Assembly: GCF_038396675.1 (NCBI RefSeq)
Contig: NC_088932.1
Location: forward strand, 23,581,001-23,645,000
Direction: 5' to 3'
Source of the DNA: Hydra vulgaris
Taxonomy: Eukaryota > Cnidaria > Hydrozoa > Anthoathecata > Hydridae
Length of the DNA stretch: 64,000 bases
Each line of letters starts with the position of its first letter. Position 1 is the first letter of the stretch. The notes beneath the pieces are model-generated. The model made no database searches and had not been told where the DNA came from. It saw nothing but the letters and a program-made list of their open reading frames with translations. The position numbers and the translations under genes were made by a program. Below are positions 47,290-58,640 of this stretch, piece by piece.

Positions 47290-48620
47290 AGCGCTATTTT
47301 TTATTTGGACAGTAAAAATTTGAAAATTTAAAACAAGAGTTAGAGGAAATAAAACCGCTGATGAAGGATATGTTTGACGAATTTGAGAAAAAAATGGATG
47401 AACAATAGAAAATAATATTTGACAAAATATAACTGTAAATACAATGATGACAAACCAGCGACTGGATTAAGTCGAAAAAAAATAAAATAGACAATAGTCC
47501 AAAATTATTATCGATTGAATTTGAGATAACAAAAATAAAAGTGAGATTGAACTTTCACGAAGACCTTATTTATAAAAAAATTAAGAATTATTTTTTATTT
47601 CTAATGAAAAACTGAATGTCTCTTGCAATGGAATTAAAAAAACACTAATAAATATATTGATATAAAAAAAAGCTACGAGAAATGGAAGACAGGTCCGGGA
47701 AGAACAGTTTACATGTGAATGAAATAAAGGAAAATGAAATGAGTAATGGAAGTAAATAAATTATTTTGTAGAGTGTTTAGGTTCAGAGAATATAGAAATT
47801 GAATGAGCTGAAGTATCATTAGAGATAACAAAAAACATAGAAGGCTAGTCATAACACTTTTAGATGATCAAAACAGCGCTGAAATCCTGACAAAGGCTGT
47901 TATGTTAAAAGGTAAAAATATATCTATTAATGGAGAGTTTTGTGCTGAAACCGTCATATAAGAAAAATTTAAGAGAAAAAAAAGTTTCCTGGCAATCTAA
48001 TGAATTTACACCTAATAAATTTACATTTTCTAGATAAATTAATCATTTCTCGAAACAAAAAGAACTTTTGTTGAAGATAACCGACCCATCGAGATAAGTA
48101 AGAACTTGATCTGATTTTATATTTGCGAATTAAATATTTAAATTTAGTTGTAGTTTAATTTTTTCTCATAACAATCAAAGTTATAATAAATTCTTAAAAA
48201 ACATAGATTTTGAAAAACTGATGTCAAAAAACCTTTTTAGAATATTTTCTTAAATCATTTTTAATAAAAATTTAAATATTTTTTATGAAACTCAAATGAA
48301 TTTACTGAATGCGTCATATATTGATTCTTATGTTTTCAAAGTACCAAAGGGCTTTAATTCAATCTCTATATTGCTTAACAACATACGAAGTATACTGCGT
48401 AGTTATGAAATATATTAGGAATTTTTAAATATCCTAAGATACGCTTTGGATATCATATTTATTTAAGAATTGGCAAGACGCAGAAACTTTAGTTACACTC
48501 AATTCAAATTTTACCTATATAAATTATTGCATAATTAGTCAACTAGGAGTATATGGTGGAAAAGGTCTTCCCTTTTTACTATTTCCTCCTGGTTGACTTG
48601 AACTTTTTTTTTACGTTTCA
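47290..48620 (+). pseudogene. L1/Tx1-like LINE relic: ORF1 and start of ORF2 endonuclease
   Basis: The plus strand first shows Lys/Glu-rich coiled-coil-like sequence, then an ORF1 RNA-binding segment: ENIEIE (about 47797), and LLDDQNSAEILTKAVMLKGK with NISINGEFCAETV (47858-47960). From 48350 an endonuclease-like start reads GFNSISILLNNIRSILRSYE, followed by EFLNILRYALDIIFI and a degenerate GG-containing segment. The order ORF1 then endonuclease fits L1-like LINEs. Stops and frameshifts throughout. Confidence 0.6.
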
Positions 48621-49228
48621 GAAAAAGTTATATAAAAAAAGAATCAATTATGCTTAAACAAACTAAATAATATCAAGTATTATTGACTTGAAAGTCAACA
48701 ATACTTGATAAAATAAAGTATTGAAAGTCGCTCTTTTTTTTTAATTTATTTTAATTTAACTCATAAAATTCAAAAGCAACAATTTAATAAATTATAACTA
48801 AAAAAAAACTATAACACCATTTAACAAATTTTCGTTTTTTGTTTTGTCCTTATGTTGAAAGTGCTTTTTCCCGACCCGTTTTTTTAAAAACAGTTAGAAA
48901 ACAATTAATGTTCCACAAAAGTTTTGCTTCTGTAACCGAGATATCGATTTTTTGATTTTATGTTTTTGAGTGAGCTTTTAATTTGTATTGAAATTTAAAC
49001 ATTTTTCTAGAATATTGCTGAACTGCTGGAATTGTCTAAATGATCTGAGAAATTTTAAGTACAATCTAGAACTTTAAGAAAAACTTTAGAACTTTTAAAA
49101 TATTTACAGTACTTTCTAGAACATTCTAAAACTGTCCAAGAGTAGTCATACGATTGTAAAAGCACAGGTGATTCGAATCGACATTTCAATTCGTGTTATT
49201 GGTGAATAAAGGAATAACGAATCCTATT
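48621..49228. other. No gene recognised
   Basis: AT-rich; a short imperfect inverted repeat around AAGTATTATTGACTTGAAAG (48675-48710) is the only structure noted. Confidence 0.5.
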
Positions 49229-49230
<2 letters not shown>

Positions 49231-49262
<32 letters not shown>

Positions 49263-49548
49263 TGTATGTATGTATGTATGTATGTATGTATGTATGTATG
49301 TATGTATGTATGTATGTATGTATGTATGTATGTATGTATGTATGTATGTATGTATGTATGTATGTATGTATGTATGTATGTATGTATGTATGTATGTATG
49401 TATGTATGTATGTATGTATGTATGTATGTATGTATGTATGTATGTATGTATGTATGTATGTATGTATGTATGTATGTATGTATGTATGTATGTATGTATG
49501 TATGTATGTATGTATGTATGTATGTATGTATGTATGAATGTATGTATG
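49231..49548. repeat. (GTAT)n tetranucleotide array, about 79 units
   Basis: Nearly pure TATG/GTAT repeat with one GTATGAATG variant near 49534. Because the period is 4, every forward frame reads Met-Tyr-Val-Cys without stops, giving overlapping artefactual open frames. Confidence 0.97.
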
Positions 49549-50836
49549 TCAGGGTGTCAAGTAAACATTTTTAATCGAAAGTATCGTTTACAGCTCCTGA
49601 TACAAAAATGTGCCATGTTAAGAGTAGTCGCATGGAGTTCTCTGACATTGGCGGAGTGGCTTAATACATTTTTCTGTCCAAGTAAATAATTCAGGGACCT
49701 TCCAAACATACATATATTGCTAAGACAGCCGATCCGCAAATTTTTAAAAAATAAACCATAACAGGGAGACTGAAATCACAAACTAATCAATTCATAATTA
49801 ACTAGAAACGGACTGAGTGCTGTGCAATAACTAATCTTAAAGCAGTTTTCAAAATTCAGAGGACGAAAATGCATATCATTGAATTACTGTATCGTAGTAA
49901 AGGCTATCAAATAGACTTGTCTTGACAGACATCAACTTATACAACTTGTACATCAACATGTACAACTCCAAGTGGTTATTCGACAGAATTTCGAAACCTT
50001 GTCATGATTCACGTTTAAATTGTATTACAGAAATAAAGCAGATAATCTCATAAATATGATGACAGATGTTTATAGGTTTGTTATTAAGTCCAAATGCAGT
50101 GGTCTTACATTTTATAAAATTCGCAGTCAAAATGGTGTCAAGTTTCAAATAGTATGAGCAATGACTTAGCTTTATGATGTATCATTACATCAAAATTATC
50201 TGCTTCACTTATAGATGAAAGACATCAAATCAAATAAACAAACGCTGTCGAAGATGGTTTCTCTAATGTTTCAAATATCACCCTTGCAGCATTTAATTAC
50301 CCAACCAACTTGTTTTACCAATAAATTTCAATCTTTTCATAATGTCCATTATCTTACTAATACATCTAAAAAATTTTATCAAGAATTTTCTAAGGATTGG
50401 GGAAGGGGGGGGGGAGGGGAGAGATAATTATTCCTTTTACTCCTTTTTGTACCAAAAACTAGGATTTTACGGTTATTTTTTTAATATAATTAAAAACTAA
50501 ATGTACCAACAAGATTATCATCAGGGTAAACTAAGAAAATATTTAAAACATTTATAATATATTATGCATAACTTAATTATTATCTAATGATAAAAAATAG
50601 TGTACTTTTATTAGGCATAAAGCATAGCTTCACAAAATAAAAATTTCACTTAATCGCATGGTATCGGCTTGATGTTATCCAAAGTCTACTGTATGTTGCC
50701 TATAAATATTCAAAAGTAGTTTTAAATTCATTCATCTTATTAAAATAAAACAAGCAACATCGATTTTAATTACACGCTTAGAATGTATTTGAGGACTGCT
50801 TTCAATCTTAATTGTTGATTAATATGACACTTGACG
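49549..50836. other. No gene recognised; G-run at 50399-50426
   Basis: Moderately complex sequence at 49550-50180 with short open pieces that I could not assign. A G-rich run (GGGGAAGGGGGGGGGGAGGG) at 50399 could form a G-quadruplex on the plus strand. Confidence 0.35.
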
Positions 50837-50837
50837 T

Positions 50838-50910
50838 TGAGTTAAGTTAAGCTCACTTGACGTTGCACACGATAATCGTGTGCTACTTCAAGTGAGCTCA
50901 ACTTAACTTT
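50838..50910. repeat. Long hairpin
   Basis: AGTTAAGTTAAGCTCACTTG pairs with CAAGTGAGCTCAACTTAACT, with the inner GCACACGAT/ATCGTGTGC also complementary. The stem totals about 33 bases with few mismatches; probable foldback element. Confidence 0.85.
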
Positions 50911-51179
50911 TAATAGTTTTTTTTGTTTAAGAGACCCGTAATTCCTAACTAACTACGCCACTGAATCAGGTCTAGTTTCCAACTGTAACACAATTCAAAT
51001 TTAGCGAGGTTAAAAACTGGAATTAAAAAAAGACGTAGACAACGAAATCAAAAACCTAAATGTTTATTTTTTTTCCTTGGGGCTAAACTCAAAGGGCTAA
51101 TTTTTTTTTAAACTTATTTTAGGTGTCCCTTTTTTAAAATTCCACCTTAAATAAATTTTTAATTTATTTTAGGTGCAAG

Positions 51180-51360
51180 TTTTTGCGGTCATACAGAGCA
51201 CCGCAGAAGAGCATTTGGAAGGAAGTTCATGATTCATTCCTTACCAACCCTTACCGATTTTATAAAACTTGCCAAGAGGTGGCAAGTTTTATAACATCTC
51301 TGGCTTCTGAGGCAAGCGTGCTAACCACAGCGCTACGGCTGCTCATAACTCAAGGGGCTC
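51180..51360 (-). mobile_element. tRNA-derived SINE, longest copy of the family
   Basis: The minus strand reads GCAGCCGTAGCGCTGTGGTT (box A-like), then GCCTCAGAAGCCAGAGATG. The shared body follows with TATAAAATCGGTAAGG, ATGAACTTCC, AAATGCTCTTCTGCGGTGCT and CTGTATGACCGCAAAAACTT. The plus-strand open frame here is only its shadow. Confidence 0.75.
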
Positions 51361-52429
51361 AGTGACCAGATGGGCGGTGGACCAGTGGGCCAGTCCGCCA
51401 CTGTTCTTCAAACAAAAGATAATGTGTGCAAAAAACACATTTTAATCTCATTTTTTTTAATTGCGAAATATTTTTTTAAGTAACAAGAGTTTTTCCTAAT
51501 ATCCAAAGACAAATAATTGGCGTATTTAAAATATGCAACTACGAAATTATACAGCGGAAGTGCACTTTTTTCTCATGTTCTACATTTTATTATCTGTATA
51601 TAAATATATTTTTTGTCAATTTACAATTTCTATATTTTCATTTTGCCCTGCATTTGCTTTTAGCAGCGATACCACTTTGTCTTGCGATTGCAAGATTTTT
51701 AATTGAAGCGTCTATTTGCTTTAAAATGATCATACCCATAAGACCAGTTTACGGAACCTCACTATCTTGTTACTTAATGTTATTTTTCTTCTTTAATATG
51801 AAAATTCAATTTTATAAATGAGACTAAATTTTCATTTTAGAATATTTTTTTTCCTATTTTAACATGAAAATTTAGTTTTATTAATGAAATTGAGTGTTCA
51901 TATTAAAACAGGAATACAGTAGACATGACAAGGGCTATGTTAGTTACTTAAAAGTTATATACTTAAAAAAAAAATGAAAATGGCAACAACTTCCACAAAA
52001 TTTTGGATAAAAAAAATTTTTAAACACTTTTTGTTTGTTAGAAAGAAGGGCAACTTTTTCGTTGTGTTAAATCATTTTTTCCTGACCTACTCATAATATT
52101 TGTTTCACATTTGCTTACAATTTGAATAAAAACCTAGCCGGCATACTTCGGATCATGACGCGTAATTTATACCTAATTCACAACATTAAAGGTGTCTCTA
52201 ATTAACTATTAAACTTTCACAGCAATTATTTATTTTTTAAACCTGATATTTCTGCCTTACCTTTGTTAAAGCAAATTTTTTCGGTAAGAGCATTGCCAGA
52301 TTACCACCAAATAAAGATTCGCTAGTGCAACATATAGAAAGAGCTTTTGAACTTTGAAGGTTTTTTTTTTAAAAAAAGTCACATATAGCAGAGATTAACT
52401 AATTGCCATATCTTGGATAGAAATGTCTG
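51361..52429. other. No gene recognised
   Basis: AT-rich. A GC-richer remnant (GGGCGGTGGACCAGTGGGCC) at 51370-51400 may belong to another element. Confidence 0.45.
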
Positions 52430-52565
52430 CTGCACCAGATTTGGTGTTTGATTTTATTCATTGTTAATGCCTTGTGTTCCACAAAAAATGCTCTTCTAAT
52501 AAAGCTGGTGCAATTTGCACAGAGCTTTGCAAATTTAATCATGCTGATAACCATCCAGAGTAGGA
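52430..52565 (+). pseudogene. Possible cysteine-rich (CXC-like) relic
   Basis: The plus strand reads FDFIHC, a stop, CLVFHKKCSSNKAGAICTEL, then CKFNHADNHPE. Spacing resembles the CxCxKxxCxxxxCxCxxxGxxCTxxCxC motif found in tesmin-like domains and in some transposon proteins. Only one partial unit is visible and it contains a stop, so this is tentative. Confidence 0.25.
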
Positions 52566-52737
52566 TGACTACAGCTAAAATGTATTAAGATAAACTATAT
52601 GAGCCTGAGCCTGATAACAATACTAATATGAACAAATACATTAGTTTTTCTTTATAAAATTCACTTTTTACTTTTGTATTTTCTAACATTGAACTGCAAG
52701 ATAAACATTCTCAGCAGTAATATAAATGAAATATTAA

Positions 52738-52897
52738 GTTATAATAGGTTCTAGACCTTCGTTTTGCTCTGTTTTCTCAGGATACTTATAATTTGCTTTT
52801 TTTTATGCTAAGCTACGTGAAGCATAAAAGTACAGATTTAAAGTGTCATAATAAAACAGAGCAAAAATACGAAGAACCTAGAACCTAGGTTATTCTT
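52738..52897. mobile_element. MITE-like inverted repeat, 160 bp
   Basis: TAGGTTCTAGACCTTCGTTT plus TGCTCTGTTTT at the left pairs with AAAACAGAGCAAAAATACGA and AGAACCTAGAACCTA at the right. The arms are about 35-40 bases. No coding region. The flanks read TATAA on the left and TTATT on the right. Confidence 0.8.
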
Positions 52898-53811
52898 ATC
52901 ATAAAGCATCCAAATTTAAGATTTTCTTAAGAATGTTCTTAAGAAAATACACTTACACTGACAAGATTTAAAATCAAAAAAATTAATTATTTGAGAGTAA
53001 CTAAGGAAAAGAAGAAATCTATTTTTAGTTAGTTAATAAAAACCGTCCTCCTCAGAGTTATAGGATGGTTACATAACAAAACTTTTGCCTTGGTTACCCG
53101 GTTATCGGGACCGTAAAAATATGGGAGCTTTTTGGCATTAAATCAGTTTGTTTAACTCTTTAAAATACCCTTCTCGGGAAAACGTGTATTTCAGGCATCC
53201 CTCCCCCCTTTAGTAAGTCCGTAAAAAAAGAGTCACGTTTTACGAAAAAGAATTATTGAAAACAATACCCTAACCCTGGACCTAGCCATAAAGTTTATTT
53301 TATTGAAAACTACCCCCTGATGTCTTTTTTTGAAAGCTTTCTTAAACCATAGTCATAAGAATGAACTTTTTATGACTGCTTCAACGCCTAATATTAACAG
53401 ACAAATTTAGAATTTTAAGTAGTTTTAATATTTCGTGACGTCGTTGCTAACAATAAAATAAAATAAAAAGCATAATTTCATACTCATAAGAAGCGCTCTT
53501 AGATAACGTTTATAACATCAAAAACTTTTAATTATAAAAAATGCCTTTAAACTAGCAAATGAAACTAAATTTCTTTTGCAGTATTATTACCCATATTTAT
53601 AAGATTTAACTTTTTTTACTAAAATCTAAAACACATTTAAAACCCGAAACAATCTTAAACACATATAAACCGTAAACGTTGTTAGGCTACTTATTAATTT
53701 TTTATATTATTAATAATAAGTATATAATAATATTATATACTTATACTATACTATACTATGTAATAAGTATGTAATAATATTATATACTTATAATATATTA
53801 TACTTATACTA
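52898..53811. other. No gene recognised
   Basis: AT-rich. Contains TATA/ATAC-type imperfect repeats at about 53705-53811 (ATATACTTATACTATACTAT), into which pogo-2 has inserted. Confidence 0.5.
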
Positions 53812-54751
53812 TACCGTCAACCGGGGTGACTTCGGACGATTTTTGAAGAAAATATTAAACTGTTTCATTAAAATCAATACAAAATGGAAATATTTTTGTG
53901 AATCGTACCACTGTAATTATAAAGAACATGAAGAAATTTTGGCTTTCAGCTTCCCAATATGATATTAGCATAAATAAACGGTCTGAAAATCAAAAAATCA
54001 AAATCAGGAAATGGGGTGACTCCGGACACTTGAAGCTTGGGATTTTTACAGTTAAAATTTCAACATCAAGGATTTTAAAATGAATGTATAACTATGTAAA
54101 AAAGCTACTTGATTAAAATTTATTTATTTCAAATAACAAAAAAAAACAAAAAAACGACTACTGGTAAACTATTTCAAATACACATATAATTAATGACAAA
54201 ACTACAATAATTATTCATTATTTCTACTCCTAACTTTAATTTCGATCGTTTAATGTTAGAAGCATTTCTGCTAGAAATATTGCTTTGCTTCATAAATGAA
54301 TTTAACCAGTCATTTCCAGGTATCTGCAAATTGCTACTGTTTTACCCACGATGATTTTTGAGGAAATCAAAAGCCATCATTTTGACTTCTAATCTTCCGA
54401 TAGGAAAACCCTAATCTGCAACAGCTTGTAGCATTTGAGCAATGAGTACCTCATCTGCTTTGTTTATAATTTTCTGGCCTCCAACCTTCTTTAAGGTGTG
54501 TTTTCTAATGTGATCATGCAATGTTGATTTTTTGACTTTATGCTTATCAGCAGCTTTTCGAATACTCATGCCTTTACTGTGATCTTCTATAGCTTTTTTT
54601 ATATCTTCTTTAGAGCTTGTTCCACACAACACTTTAAAGTTTAGTTTATGTTTGTAGTTTCGCGCCATCGCTAAAAGAAACTGAAGTAGAATAATAAGTA
54701 ATGCTCTGTCCGAAAACACCCCGCTGTCCGAAGTCACCCCGGTTGACGGTA
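53812..54751 (-). mobile_element. pogo-type element 2, internally deleted, perfect 26-bp inverted ends
   Basis: TACCGTCAACCGGGGTGACT (to TCGGAC) at 53812-53837 is exactly the reverse complement of 54726-54751, including the TA target bases. A further GGGGTGACTCCGGACA lies at 54013, and a second inverted copy (TGTCCGAAAACACCCCG) directly precedes the right end. The 940-bp element keeps only the transposase N-terminus on the minus strand. Confidence 0.95.
54411..54668 (-). pseudogene. pogo-2 transposase N-terminus (psq-type HTH), 85 codons
   Basis: Starts ATG at 54668 with MARNYKHKLN and contains a pipsqueak-type helix-turn-helix, GMSIRKAADKHKVKKSTLHD, ending KADEVLIAQMLQAVAD and a TAG. The same frame continues below 54411 with GFPIGRLEVKMMAFDFLKNH, another stop, and then the second DNA-binding helix-turn-helix (PGNDWLNSFMKQSN, RNASNIKRS) before it fails near 54230. 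The nuclease domain is absent. An 85-residue DNA-binding protein without nuclease could in principle occupy the element's own ends; that is speculation. Confidence 0.82.
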
Positions 54752-55920
54752 CAAATAACAAGTATTTAAATTATATTATATTATAAAGATATTGGTTAAA
54801 TCGTATTTTATGTACTAATACTAATACAAGTTATAATTTATTATTGTTTATAGTATATTGTTAAGAATAAATACTAATATAAAATATATGTATACCTGTC
54901 ATGATATTTACTATATGCATACCTGTCAATAATCCCCCATTTAACAGGAGTCTCCCAAATTTTGAAGAGGAATATATCTCTCACATTAAAATTAAACATT
55001 TAAAAAACTCCCTCTTATTACAAGTTTCAAAGCAACTAGATTTCTACTTTCTAAATTTGTAAAGTTACTTTTGGTCTCAAAGACTAGAAATGTGAGATAG
55101 CAAAAGAATTGGCTCTTTTAAACAGGCTAGTTCTAATTTCTAGGCTTATTTCTTCATGCAACACTGTCAATGGGCACACTTAAATTTTTTTTACAACAAA
55201 GTGATCTACTTATTCATTTGTTGTATGATGCCTTATTTGACACATCTGTCATTTTACTAAGTAGATTTATGTCATCACAGATTGATTAGCAATACAAGAA
55301 TTTAGAGCTGAAAAATGAGCAAATCATACTTTTAATTCATCACAAAGAATGTTTTCTGTTTATGTAGCATTTATTGCAAATTCTTACTAAAATTCAACTA
55401 GAAATTTTTTAGAAAAAATTAAAAAGGTTAAGATTTTATATGAAGAGCAATCAACAATGGGAGGTTCTCAAGCATGTTTAAAAAGTTCTATAAAACTGCT
55501 TTTTTATAATTAGTTACAGTAGAGAATTTTAAAAATTATAATTTGTATTTGAGGCAGCAATATTATTTGATGAAAATGGAGAAGTTTTTTCTGACAAAGG
55601 AAATATGGTGATGGAAATTTTATTGCAAATAAATATTATCTGATAATATTTCAAACGAATTCTTATATAAATATATGTCAGTCAAATAAGGATCTTTTTT
55701 TTTTTTTTCAATTAGCAAAGATACATCGTGGGTAAATATTTTGTGGACAGAAAGTATAACAAAGTCTCTCATACTAATTTTAAAAACTTGATAGTATGCA
55801 TATGACTGTTATTATGAATATATTATAACAGTCATGTCTGCTATAATTTATTTTGCTATTTATAAATATAGTTTAATTTTAGCAATAATAAATGTATTGT
55901 AATTTTAGTAAAATTTTTGT
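54752..55920. other. HAUS1 upstream region, no other gene recognised
   Basis: AT-rich; no recognisable promoter element or coding similarity. A TTTTAG 18 bases before the ATG (about 55898-55903) could be a trans-splice or 5'UTR acceptor. Confidence 0.45.
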
Positions 55921-55950
55921 ATGGCAAATACAATAAATAAGCACAATGAG
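55921..55950 (+). CDS. HAUS1: HAUS augmin-like complex subunit 1, exon 1
   Basis: Ten codons from ATG at 55921 (MANTINKHNE) end at a donor GAG/GTTTGT in phase 0. Joined to exon 2 they place the conserved VxxWLxxxFG motif 11 residues from the start, as in vertebrate HAUS1, which also has a short N-terminus before it. HAUS1 is one of eight subunits of augmin, which recruits gamma-tubulin to existing spindle microtubules for branching nucleation. This exon alone is too short to prove; its support comes from frame, donor and spacing to exon 2. Confidence 0.7.
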
Positions 55951-56082
55951 GTTTGTTTGAACTAAAAGAATGTATTTTTTTTTTAATGTTATATACCTAT
56001 ATTTATTATTTTTAAAGTTACTGTTTATAAGTTATTAGTTTTAAAATTGATAATGAACTGTATAGTTGTGTTTTTCTGTTAG

Positions 56083-56257
56083 GTACAAAATTGGTTAGAG
56101 TCACTTTTTGGCAAAGAAACCATACCTAAATATGAAGTTAATGACTATACAATATCTTTTCTTTACTCTCTTTACATTCAAAATAAAGAAATAAATCGGC
56201 TAACAAATCTTACAATTGAAGATTTAAAGGAAAGAACAGAAGAATATAAAATAGAAG
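56083..56257 (+). CDS. HAUS1: HAUS augmin-like complex subunit 1, exon 2
   Basis: The acceptor TTTTTCTGTTAG ends at 56082. The exon opens with VQNWLESLFGKETIPKYEVN and continues YTISFLYSLY, NRLTNLTIEDLKERTEEYKIE to a donor GAAG/GTGCAT in phase 1. From memory, vertebrate HAUS1 has WLKKIFGDHPIPQYEVN, then an ILHHL helix and VIEDLKQKASEYESEA at the same spacing. The phase-1 end fits the next family residue, Ala (GCN). This is the N-terminal helical part of augmin; downstream coiled-coil exons are not visible up to 64000. A gypsy element occupies the next intron from 133 bases past the donor. All observed codons are intact. Confidence 0.88.
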
Positions 56258-56280
56258 GTGCATATTTTTTCATGCATATT

Positions 56281-56641
<361 letters not shown>

Positions 56642-56669
56642 ATTTTATCAAATATAATTATAAATCAGT

Positions 56670-57557
56670 ATGGATGCAAAAATATTCAAAAAAATACTGT
56701 GCAACGAACCAAACGAAGAAGACTATATATACTGGAAAAAAATGCTATCAATTTATCTAGATAAAGCCATAATCCCAGAGGACTGTAAACTTCAAGTCTT
56801 ATTCGTTCTATGTGGAGTGAAGGCTTTTATGATAATTCAGGATGTTACATCATACGACGATGCAATCAAAATTCTTGATAACAAGTATCAAAAATGATCG
56901 ACAGCAATCATGATGCGCCATAAACTTCGCTCTTTTAAACAAAAAGAAGGGGAATCAATTGAAAGCTTTATGAGTAACTTAAAGCAATTTTCCAGAAAAT
57001 GTCCAACAGAACCTCTAACAGCAGATCAACATAGTAACCTACTAATATGTGATGCTTTTATGGCTGGTATTTGCTCACCTTCTATTCGTCAATGACTGCT
57101 TGAAGCTACAGATGACAATCTAGAGTCACTTTATAAAACAGCTCTTATGATAGAATTGGCCACTGAAGATGGCCTTAATTTGACAACAACCATGACAGCT
57201 ACTACCACGCTACCAACTTTTGCAGCAAGTCATAATCTTACTAAATCTCCCTGTTTTTGGTGCGGTAATGATCCACATCCAAAAACCAAATGCCCTGTAC
57301 GAAACTCTACATGTACACATTGTCATAGAAAGGGCCACTGGGCAACTGTCTGTCTTTCTAAGAAAGAAAATAAAACTTACACCAAAGCAGCAGTTAAAGA
57401 ATATAATGAAAAGGATGATAACACAATAATATCTACGGTCATAGCAGCAATTGACTCACCTAATAGACTAATTAATGTCACCATAAACAAAAATCTAACA
57501 TATGCGCTGTTAAATACTGGGTCCGACAAAACTTTTATTACATCAGAACTTCTTTGA
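56670..57557 (+). pseudogene. gypsy gag with two zinc knuckles and protease start
   Basis: One frame from ATG at 56670 is interrupted by TGA at 56895, 57093 and 57555. The capsid part includes RHKLRSFKQKEGESIESFMS. Two CX2CX4HX4C knuckles follow: CFWCGNDPHPKTKC and CTHCHRKGHWATVC (57250-57350). Then comes the protease, whose catalytic box reads LLNTGSDKTFI with Asn in place of the essential Asp. In the living family gag packages the genomic RNA and the protease cuts the polyprotein. This copy could do neither. Confidence 0.88.
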
Positions 57558-58334
57558 CAATGGAAATTTTCATACGATACTCAATCTACCTCAAAGATAT
57601 CACTGGCAGACAACTTGACATTAAAAGTTAAAGGTATCTTCCATGATTCATTAATATTGGCTAGCGAAAAATTAAAAGTACAATTCCTTGTTGTGGACAA
57701 CTTGGTAGCACCAGTAATTATTGGAATGGACATATTAACATGTCATTCCTCAATTACCATCAATTTTAAAGGAAACAAAGAGCCTCTAAAATTCCGTTTA
57801 GCAACAAAAAGTATGAAATGTTCAACCTACGCCTTAATACCTGGAATCAATATTAACAAAATAAAAACAGTAGCTACAACCTCACAGCGTATTCCAAAAA
57901 ATATCTCTGTCATAACAGATGAAATAAACCGCTTACTAAAAAAAGATATAATTCAAGTAAGCTGCAGCTCTTGGCGAGCTCAATGTTTTGTAGTATCAAC
58001 AGGAAATAAAAATTGCCTCGTGATCTATTATTCAAATACAATTAATTTACACACTCCGCTCGATTCATATCCTACACCACGAGTCAATGACTTGATACTT
58101 AAAATAGCAGTCCATAAAATTTTTAGCACAATTGATCTCAAATTGGCGTATCATCAAGTGAGAATACGACCTGAAGATTACAAACTAACTGCATTTGAAG
58201 CTAACGGTAAATTATATGAGTTCAAACGCTTACCCTTTAGATGTACAAACGCGGTACCAATCTTTCAACAAGTAATGGATGAATTCATTCAGGATAATAA
58301 ACTTTTTCAAAAATTGTTGAAAATGGAACTATAA
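57558..58334 (+). pseudogene. gypsy protease end and reverse transcriptase N-terminal half
   Basis: Same frame as gag. The protease flap end reads VAPVIIGMDIL. The reverse transcriptase begins with the IxRLLKKDIIQVS fingers region and keeps FSTIDLKLAYHQVRIRPED (first catalytic Asp in TIDLK) and LPFRCTNAVPIFQQVMDEF. The frame ends at 58334, before the YxDD box. A short shifted-frame piece (VENGTIKPDPKRYED and following, 58318-58530) represents the connection domain, so the catalytic YxDD segment has been deleted. Confidence 0.87.
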
Positions 58335-58533
58335 AGCCAGACCCAAAAAGATACGAAGATTACGCTAAGTGGATACAGAGTTGCACAGCATTAACTCTCC
58401 CACTTACCCAAGCAAAAGGCAATTTTCCAACAAAGGGTTTAACCCCACATGCCAAAGAAGCAATAAAAATACTCAAAAATAAATTTGTAGAAGCTTGTCT
58501 AGCTTCCCCTAATTTAAAAGTTTGGGGAAATTT

Positions 58534-58640
58534 CCCAAAACATTGTAGCAGATGCCCTTTCAACATCTTGAAAGGACATCTGCTACAATGTTTTGGGGAA
58601 CCAAAACATTGTAGCAGATGCCCTTTCAAGATGTTGCTCC
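58534..58640. repeat. Foldback plus direct repeat at the deleted RNase H/integrase junction
   Basis: CCCAAAACATTGTAGCAGAT (plus GCCCTTTCAA) at 58534-58563 is followed after four bases by its near-perfect inverted copy (58568-58597), and then by a third, direct copy from 58601. The direct copy codes for the family's NIVADALSR segment. The three copies suggest template switching during reverse transcription or repair. Confidence 0.9.

Noticed and set aside
49193-49689. Long Met-Tyr-Val-Cys repeat open frames of up to 151 codons
   Set aside because: A direct product of the (GTAT)n array, open in all three forward frames.
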